DNA from: Acidimicrobiales bacterium
GTDB taxonomy: Bacteria; Actinomycetota; Acidimicrobiia; Acidimicrobiales; SZUA-35
Length of the DNA stretch: 45,069 bases
Direction of reading: 5' to 3'
Assembly (NCBI GenBank): GCA_024644005.1
Contig: JAHELU010000007.1
Location: 1 to 45,069 of the forward strand
Each line of letters begins with the position of its first letter. Within the stretch, counting starts at the first letter, position 1. Under the pieces are notes generated by a model, which saw nothing but the letters and a program-made list of their open reading frames with translations, made no database searches and had not been told where the DNA came from. Made by a program: the position numbers and the translations under genes. This document shows positions 39,579 through 45,069 of the stretch, piece by piece.

Positions 39579-40451
39579 ATGAAAGCACCACCATTCGGGT
39601 ATCGGAGGGTCTCGTCGGCCGCCGAAGCGGCTGACGCATTACGCGAGTTGGGCTCGGATGCCCGGATTCTGGCCGGTGGTCAGAGCCTGCTCCCGATGCT
39701 GTCGGTCCGCATCGCGTCCCCCAGTCACCTGGTCGACATCGGTAGAGCTGACGACTTGCGTCACATCACGGCCGACAACGGATCGCTGCGGATCGGCGCC
39801 GCCGCCACGCAATGGTCGGTCGAGAACGATCAGGCGACGACCGCTGCGGCACCGCTCCTGGCAGATGCGATCAGCCGCGCCGGCCAGGTGCCCATCCGCC
39901 ACCGGGGCACCGTGGTCGGGAGCATCGCCCACGCCGACCCGAGCGCGGAGATCCCGGCCGCCGTTCTCGCCAGCGGTGCAACCCTGATCGCCGCTTCCAC
40001 CGGCAGCGAGCGCGAGATCTCCGCCGACGACTTCTTCCAGGGCCCGTACATGACCGCGCTCGAGGAGGGTGAACTGCTCCGGGAGGTTCGGATCGATCGT
40101 TGGCCGGACGGAACGGGGCACGCATTCGAGGAGTTCAGCCACAGCCACGAGAGCTGGCCGGTGGTCACCGCCGCAGTGCTGGTGCTCCTGAACGGTGGCA
40201 CGATCGATCGGGTGGCCATCGCCATGAGCGGGGTCGACGGGCGTCCGGTCCGGGCCGGGCAAGCCGAGCACGAGCTGACCGGGCAGGCTCCGACACCCGA
40301 GCTACTGGCCGAGGCGGCGCAATCGGCCACCAGGGACCTGGAGCCGTTCTCCGACGTGTTCGGCTCCGGCCGCTACCGCAAGAGGGTCGCAACCGCCCTG
40401 GTACGCCGGGCGCTGACCACGGCCACGACCCGCGCTGGAGGTGGGGCATGA
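39579..40451 (+). CDS. Molybdenum hydroxylase, FAD subunit (CoxM-type)
   Basis: A 290-residue FAD-binding medium subunit. The two FAD motifs are present: AGGQSLLPMLSVRIASPSH near residue 30 and RGTVVGSIAHADPSAEIPA near residue 105. KAPPFGYRRV at the start and YRKRVATALVRRAL at the end fit CoxM/CutM proteins. ATG 39579 has GAGGGGAG upstream; a longer frame from 39558 is unnecessary. First gene of a three-gene operon in the classic M-S-L order, with its stop overlapping the next ATG (ATGA). It passes electrons from the iron-sulfur subunit to quinone or other acceptors. Confidence 0.92.
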   Translation: MKAPPFGYRRVSSAAEAADALRELGSDARILAGGQSLLPMLSVRIASPSHLVDIGRADDLRHITADNGSLRIGAAATQWSVENDQATTAAAPLLADAISRAGQVPIRHRGTVVGSIAHADPSAEIPAAVLASGATLIAASTGSEREISADDFFQGPYMTALEEGELLREVRIDRWPDGTGHAFEEFSHSHESWPVVTAAVLVLLNGGTIDRVAIAMSGVDGRPVRAGQAEHELTGQAPTPELLAEAAQSATRDLEPFSDVFGSGRYRKRVATALVRRALTTATTRAGGGA

Positions 40452-40948
40452 ACCAGGGACAGACCGAACGACACAGCGTGTCGCTCACCGTGAACGACCG
40501 TGCGGTCGAGGCCGAGGTGGAGCCGCGGCTGTCGCTCGCCGACTTCCTTCGCCGCCATCTCGACCTGGTCGGCACCCATCTCGGCTGCGAACAGGGCGCC
40601 TGCGGGGCCTGTACCGTGCTGGTCGACGGCCAGAGCGTCCGCGCCTGTCTGATGTTGACGGTTCAGGCCGACGGCACCACCGTCGAGACGGTCGAGGGGC
40701 TGGCCACCAACGGTGAGCTCCATCCCGTCCAGGAGGCGTTCCGGACGAAGCAGGGCCTGCAGTGCGGGTTCTGCACGCCGGGCATGCTGATGCGCAGCCT
40801 CGAGCTGATCCGGGACAACCGGGGAATCACCGCAGAGCAGGCCCGCGAGGGCTTGGCCAGCAACATGTGCCGCTGCACCGGCTACCAATACATCGTCGAA
40901 GCGGTGGTCGAGGCCGCGTCGAACATGGACACGGAGGTGAACCAGTGA
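40448..40948 (+). CDS. Molybdenum hydroxylase, [2Fe-2S] subunit (CoxS-type)
   Basis: A 166-residue small subunit with two iron-sulfur clusters. The plant-type cluster is bound by Cys47, Cys52, Cys55 and Cys67 (GCEQGACGACTV...RAC). The second cluster is bound by Cys106, Cys109, Cys141 and Cys143 (QCGFCTPGM...MCRCTGY). All eight ligands are intact and length matches the family (about 160). It overlaps the FAD subunit by ATGA and the large subunit by GTGA, so stoichiometric synthesis is expected. Confidence 0.95.
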   Translation: MNQGQTERHSVSLTVNDRAVEAEVEPRLSLADFLRRHLDLVGTHLGCEQGACGACTVLVDGQSVRACLMLTVQADGTTVETVEGLATNGELHPVQEAFRTKQGLQCGFCTPGMLMRSLELIRDNRGITAEQAREGLASNMCRCTGYQYIVEAVVEAASNMDTEVNQ

Positions 40949-43368
40949 CCATCCCCGACGTGCGAGAGCACACGACGGAGAAGAACTGGATCGGCAAGTC
41001 GATCCCCAGGCTCGAGGATCGTCGGTTCCTGCTCGGCAAGGGCGGTTACATCGACGACCTCGTACTGCCCAACATGCTCGAGGTGGCGCTCGTCCGCAGC
41101 ATCTACCCCCACGCCCGAATCGTGAGCATCGACACGAGCGAGGCCGAGGCCCTCCCCGGCGTGGCCGCCGTGGTGACCGGGGCCCAGGCGGCCGAGATGA
41201 CCGATCCCCTGCCCGACTTCGGCCCCGACCCGGAGAACCACCCGTGGCGTTGCCTGGCCGTCGACAAGGTTCGCTACAACGGCGAGGGCGTCGTGGCCAT
41301 CGCGGCCGAGAGCCGGGCCATCGCCGAGGACGCAGCCGAGCTGGTCGTGATCGAGTACGAGCCGCTCGAGCCGATCGTGGATCCGATGGCGGCCAAGGAG
41401 GACGGCTCGCCCCTGGTCCACGAGACTCTCGGAACCAATATCGCCTTCCACCGCGAGTTCACCTTCGGTGAGGTCGACGCCGATTTCGAGGGTGCTGACC
41501 GGATCATCTCCGACACCCTCCACTGGGGCCGTTCCGGCGGTCAACCGATCGAGACCGTCGGCGCCGTCGCCGACTACGACGACGCCAGCGGCATGATGTC
41601 GATCCACGCCAACTCGCTGAGCTTCACGTCCTACCTGTTCATGCTGGCCGGCACGCTCCGGGTGCCGAGCAACAAGCTGGACATGCATCCGGTGTCGGCC
41701 GGCGGGAGCTTCGGTTCGAAGCTGTGGGAGGTCAAGACGCCCACGATCGCCGGCATGCTCTCGCGCCTCTGCGGCCGACCGGTCAAGTTCCTGCAGGACC
41801 GAATGGAGAACATCTCCAACGGCGACCATCACGGGTCGGATCGCCGCTACGAGGTCGATCTGGCGGTGATGAACGACGGCACCCTGCGCAGCATCAAGAT
41901 CACGACCGTCGAGGACTACGGCGCCTACATCCAGTTCGGCGTCGGCCATCACGGCAACGCCCTCGCCCAGGTCACCGGCCCGTACAAGATGAGCAGCGTG
42001 TACTACGACGTCACCGCGGTCCTGACCAACAAGTGCCAGCAGGGGGCGTACCGGGGCTTCGGGTCGGAGGTAGGCAACTGGGTGCTCGAGCGGATGGTCG
42101 ACCTGGCGGCGGCCGAGCTCGAGATGGACCCCGCCGAGATCCGTCGCAGGAACTTCCTCGAACCGGACCAGTTCCCCTACTTCATCCCGACCGGCAACGT
42201 CTACGACAGCGGCGACTACGGCGGGGTGCTCGACAAGGCCCTCGAGCTCGCCGACTACGCAGGCTGGCGTCAGCGCCAGACCGAGGCCAGGGCCGAGGGT
42301 CGAAATGTCGGGATCGGGATCTGTACCTGCCAGGAGCGCAGCGTGTTCAGCGCCACCGAGTTCTGGTTCTGGTTCGACGAGCCGGGGGCGCCGGTGTCGA
42401 GCATGCCGGAGAGCGTGACCCTCGACGTCGACGCCCTGGGCAACATCACCGCCACGCTCTACTCCTGCGCGATGTGGGGCAACAGCCCGGAGACGATGGT
42501 GGCCCAGCTCGTCGGCGAGGAGTTCGACGTCGACCCGCAGACGGTCAACGTGGTCTACGCCAGCTCCAACCAGGGCCTGCCCGCCACCGGACCGGGCGGA
42601 AGCCGGTTCACGGTGATGGTGGCCGGCGCGGTCGAGGTGGCCTCGGCCAAGATCAAGAAGAAGGGGGCGGCGATCGCCGCCCACCTCCTCGAGGCGAACG
42701 TCGAGGACCTGACCTGGGTCAACGGCGGCTTCGAGGTGGCGGGCACGCCGACCGCCAGGATGGAGCTGGCCGACATCGCCATCCAGGCCCATCTCTTCAA
42801 GCACGGTCTGCCGGAGGAGATCGAGAGCGGCCTCGAGGCCAGCCACGTGTACGACCACCCCTACACCACGATGCCCAACGACGACCGGACAGACCTCGGC
42901 GTGTTCTACCCGTTCATGGGTCACGCCTGCCACATCGCAGTGGTAGAGGTCGATCCCGACACCGGCAAGGTCGACTTCCTCGACTATGCAGCCGTCCACG
43001 ATTGCGGCACGATGGTGAACCCGCGGTCGTTGTGCGGCCACATCGTCGGCGGAACCGCCCAGGGCATCGGGACATCCCTCCTCGAGGAGTTCGTCTACGA
43101 CGACGACGGCGTGCTGCAGACGCCGAGCTTCGCCGAGTACGTCATTCCGACGTCGATGGACGTCCCGGAGCTCAAGATCGGCCACCAGGAAACCCCGTCG
43201 CCCTACACCCCCCATGGGATAAAGGGCGGCGGTGAGGCCGGGCGGATGATGGCCCCGGCCGCCATATCGGCCGCCATCGACGACGCCCTGCGGGACCACG
43301 GCGTTCGGGTCCGCCGGCTACCGGCGACACCGGAACGGATCGTGGACTGGATCGACGGTGGTGGTTAG
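40945..43368 (+). CDS. Molybdenum hydroxylase, large subunit (CoxL-like, not CO dehydrogenase)
   Basis: An 807-residue molybdopterin-cytosine-dinucleotide large subunit. RLEDRRFLLGKGGYIDDLV is the family start. The active-site loop reads AYRGFG (368-373), neither AYRCSFR of form I CO dehydrogenase nor AYRGAGR of form II, so CO oxidation is unlikely. The catalytic glutamate is kept at Glu764 (GGGEAGRMMAP), matching Glu763 of the Oligotropha enzyme. An aldehyde or N-heterocycle hydroxylase is the better reading. The GTG start overlaps the small-subunit stop. No maturation genes (coxDEF, MoCD synthesis) are present in the window. Confidence 0.92.
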   Translation: MTIPDVREHTTEKNWIGKSIPRLEDRRFLLGKGGYIDDLVLPNMLEVALVRSIYPHARIVSIDTSEAEALPGVAAVVTGAQAAEMTDPLPDFGPDPENHPWRCLAVDKVRYNGEGVVAIAAESRAIAEDAAELVVIEYEPLEPIVDPMAAKEDGSPLVHETLGTNIAFHREFTFGEVDADFEGADRIISDTLHWGRSGGQPIETVGAVADYDDASGMMSIHANSLSFTSYLFMLAGTLRVPSNKLDMHPVSAGGSFGSKLWEVKTPTIAGMLSRLCGRPVKFLQDRMENISNGDHHGSDRRYEVDLAVMNDGTLRSIKITTVEDYGAYIQFGVGHHGNALAQVTGPYKMSSVYYDVTAVLTNKCQQGAYRGFGSEVGNWVLERMVDLAAAELEMDPAEIRRRNFLEPDQFPYFIPTGNVYDSGDYGGVLDKALELADYAGWRQRQTEARAEGRNVGIGICTCQERSVFSATEFWFWFDEPGAPVSSMPESVTLDVDALGNITATLYSCAMWGNSPETMVAQLVGEEFDVDPQTVNVVYASSNQGLPATGPGGSRFTVMVAGAVEVASAKIKKKGAAIAAHLLEANVEDLTWVNGGFEVAGTPTARMELADIAIQAHLFKHGLPEEIESGLEASHVYDHPYTTMPNDDRTDLGVFYPFMGHACHIAVVEVDPDTGKVDFLDYAAVHDCGTMVNPRSLCGHIVGGTAQGIGTSLLEEFVYDDDGVLQTPSFAEYVIPTSMDVPELKIGHQETPSPYTPHGIKGGGEAGRMMAPAAISAAIDDALRDHGVRVRRLPATPERIVDWIDGGG

Positions 43369-43458
43369 CGGTCGCTTCGCTCACTAGACCGTGAGGGTGG
43401 TGCGCGGTCCGCGTGCCGATTCCGGGTTTGGCGGCGGCGCGGCACGGGTACTGCGACG

Positions 43459-43517
43459 ACCTGGGCTTCGTGCGACGAACCACTACGTACCTGGGCTTCG
43501 TGCGGCGAACCACTACG
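43459..43517. repeat. 30-bp direct repeat, two copies
   Basis: Two adjacent copies of a 30-bp unit beginning ACCTGGGCTTCGTGCG (43459-43488 and 43489-43517) differ at one base. Each holds a TTCG-N5-CGAA dyad. The array ends 13 bases before ATG 43530 and so lies in the promoter or leader of the next gene; it could be a tandem operator. Confidence 0.75.
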
Positions 43518-43529
43518 GCACGATCAGCG

Positions 43530-44858
43530 ATGACGATCAAGGTTGAAACACTCGAGTCGAGCGGTCTCGGTGACCGCAGCTACCTCGTGCACGATGGCCG
43601 CGTCGCGTTCGTCGTCGACCCGGCACGTGACATCGACCGCATCCTGGCAATCGCAGCCGACAGCGGTGTGACGATCGAGAGGATCTTCGAGACCCACGTG
43701 CACAACGACTACGTGAGCGGCGGCCTCGCACTGAGCCGCCGGACCGGCGCCACCATCGTCGCCGGCAAGGACGACGAGGTCAGCTTCGAGGTCGACGGCG
43801 TCGAGGACGGCGACACGCTCGATGTCGGGGAGATGACCGTCGAGGTCCGCCACACGCCCGGCCACACCCACACCCACCTCAGCTACATCGTTCATGGCCA
43901 TGATCGGGTCCATGCGGTGTTCACCGGGGGCTCGCTGCTCTACGGCACGGTCGGCCGGACCGACCTGCTCGGTGACGCCGACACCTACGACCTGACCCGC
44001 CGACAATGGTCGAGTGTGCGGGGCCTCGTCGATCAGCTCCCCGACGACGTAGCCGTGTACCCGACCCACGGCTTCGGCAGCTTCTGCTCTGCCCAAGCCG
44101 GCGCCGACCGCGACAGCGGCACCATCGGCGACGAGCACGACAACCCGGCCGTCACCACCGACGACGTCGACCAGTTCGTCACCGAGCTCCTCGCCGGGCT
44201 CACCGACATACCCGCCTACTACGCGCACATGGCGCCGCTCAACCGAGCCGGGCTCGGCGAACCCGACCTCTCCTCCCCCACCCCGGTCGACACCGCCGAG
44301 CTCGCGGCCCGCCTCGACGCAGGCGAATGGGTCGTCGATCTCCGGGATCGGCGAGCCTACGCAGAACGGCACCTCGTCGGCGGCTTCAACTTCGAAGCCG
44401 ATGGGCTGCCGACCCACCTGGGATGGCTCATGCCGTGGGGAACGCGCCTCACGCTGCTGGCCGACGAGCCCCGTACCATCGCCGCTGCGCAGCGGACCCT
44501 GTCCCGCATCGGCATCGACCGACCGAACCGAGCCGACCTCGACCGGGCACTCGCCGAACTGCCGACCGGGCACTACCCCGTCACCGCCTACGCCGAGCTC
44601 GCCGAGCTCCCGGTCGACCAACGCACGTTCGAAATCATCGACGTGCGCCGCCGGGACGAGTACGAAGCCGGGCATCTCGACGGCGCGATCAACATCCCAC
44701 TCCACGAGCTGCTGGACCACCTCCACCACGTGCCCGGCGGACCACTCGTGGTCCATTGCGCGTCAGGGGCAAGGGCCTCGATCGCCGCCAGCGTCTTGGC
44801 CCGAGCCGGGTTCGAGGTGACGCTCGCCGACGGCGGTCCCGAGCAGGATCCCGCATAG
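43530..44858 (+). CDS. Metallo-beta-lactamase fused to two rhodanese domains
   Basis: A 442-residue sulfur-metabolism enzyme. Residues 1-240 form an MBL fold of the persulfide-dioxygenase (ETHE1/BlhB-like) type: THVHNDYVSGG (His56, His58, Asp60), HTPGHTHTHLSYI, FTGGSLLYGTVGRTDLLG, YPTHGFGSFC. Residues about 255-345 are a degenerate rhodanese without an active-site Cys. Residues about 365-440 are an intact rhodanese with Cys410 (VVHCASGARAS). The likely chemistry is oxidation of glutathione- or mycothiol-type persulfides with sulfur transfer. ATG 43530 is chosen; the frame upstream crosses the 30-bp repeat. Confidence 0.9.
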   Translation: MTIKVETLESSGLGDRSYLVHDGRVAFVVDPARDIDRILAIAADSGVTIERIFETHVHNDYVSGGLALSRRTGATIVAGKDDEVSFEVDGVEDGDTLDVGEMTVEVRHTPGHTHTHLSYIVHGHDRVHAVFTGGSLLYGTVGRTDLLGDADTYDLTRRQWSSVRGLVDQLPDDVAVYPTHGFGSFCSAQAGADRDSGTIGDEHDNPAVTTDDVDQFVTELLAGLTDIPAYYAHMAPLNRAGLGEPDLSSPTPVDTAELAARLDAGEWVVDLRDRRAYAERHLVGGFNFEADGLPTHLGWLMPWGTRLTLLADEPRTIAAAQRTLSRIGIDRPNRADLDRALAELPTGHYPVTAYAELAELPVDQRTFEIIDVRRRDEYEAGHLDGAINIPLHELLDHLHHVPGGPLVVHCASGARASIAASVLARAGFEVTLADGGPEQDPA

Positions 44859-45069
44859 CGATCCGCTGCGAGCCGCCGACCTGGGCCCACCTCGACCGTC
44901 CGATCCGAGCAGGGCGGGCCCGGGTCCGCTCATGTCGACCACCGGAGGCGCTAGCAGGGTGCTGAAAATCACATGTCGGATTCTCGGAGGCCATCCATCC
45001 GCCCACTCTGCGTCCTCGAATTCGCCATAGCGCTCACAAGCTGTGGCGAATCCTGCGTCCTTGACTGGG
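44859..45069. other. Right-edge non-coding sequence with inverted and direct repeats
   Basis: No supported gene. ATTCGCCA (45020-45027) and TGGCGAAT (45044-45051) form an 8-bp inverted repeat with a 16-base gap. It is flanked by two copies of CTGCGTCCT (about 45009 and 45053). This could be the end of a mobile element or a repeat continuing past the edge; the window is too short to decide. Confidence 0.35.

Noticed and set aside
40945-43368. Assignment as carbon monoxide dehydrogenase
   Set aside because: The active-site loop is AYRGFG, lacking the Cys of form I and the AG of form II; CoxL-like molybdenum hydroxylase is as far as the sequence goes.
1-45069. tRNA, rRNA, prophage, toxin-antitoxin or defence island
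   Set aside because: No cloverleaf, rRNA signature, phage structural gene, TA pair or defence-domain protein was recognised on either strand.

Overview
The window reads as a chromosomal segment of a very GC-rich actinobacterium. The evidence is dense G/C third positions, an F420-type luciferase-like oxidoreductase, ATGA/GTGA stop-start overlaps, TANNNT-N6/7-ATG promoters that imply leaderless transcripts, and a sugar-type ABC importer without its own ATPase. A member of the Acidimicrobiia or a neighbouring lineage is an inference only; no rRNA or tRNA is present to fix it. No prophage, CRISPR array or complete transposon was seen.

Layout, left to right. (1) 1-4285: the 5' part of an isocitrate lyase gene (minus strand), a MerR metal sensor with a CopA-type ATPase under a MerR-type promoter, then a 1-Cys peroxiredoxin/rhodanese pair. 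(2) 4436-7933: a PLP-dependent threonine/serine dehydratase and the first two enzymes of the arginine succinyltransferase (AST) pathway, AstA and AstB, preceded by a probable leaderless mini-ORF. (3) 8047-11860: a phenylacetate-CoA-ligase-like enzyme, a GNAT acetyltransferase fused to two CBS domains, and a DHA2 drug-efflux transporter. (4) 11883-15553: a zinc-uptake locus (ZnuA-ZnuB plus a methyltransferase on minus, ZnuC on plus) around a Zur-like box, with histidine-rich tracts in three of its products. (5) 15652-20113: an L-2-haloacid dehalogenase-like protein, a lipoprotein, a MerR-glyoxalase fusion under a textbook 19-bp MerR promoter, and a PNPOx/DUF1772/AraC operon. (6) 20271-23553: a decaying stretch (truncated metallophosphatase, 14-bp tandem repeats, USP-like gene, broken glyoxalase gene), then a TetR regulator with a 23-bp palindromic operator and a DUF1206 membrane protein.

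(7) 23737-33148: glutamate dehydrogenase; a UgpA/E/B-like importer with a glycerophosphodiester phosphodiesterase, so probably phospholipid head-group scavenging; a large FG-GAP/ASPIC lipoprotein; and an F420-type oxidoreductase. (8) 33170-37958: DoxX-like protein, HELGH metallopeptidase, a Tat-exported vanadium-haloperoxidase-like enzyme translationally coupled to an unknown secreted protein, a divergent MarR regulator with nested palindromes between face-to-face promoters, and a GNAT enzyme. (9) 38132-44858: a frameshifted gene, a cyclase/kynurenine-formamidase-like hydrolase, a CoxM-CoxS-CoxL-type molybdenum hydroxylase lacking the CO dehydrogenase signature, and a metallo-beta-lactamase/rhodanese sulfur enzyme.

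The most original signals are the CBS-GNAT fusion beside an acyl-CoA ligase, the zinc-locus methyltransferase whose (His-Gly)11 extension has no standard start codon, two leaderless mini-ORFs that end on the start codon of the next gene, and the MarR/haloperoxidase regulatory node. All functions are read from sequence motifs; no database search was run.
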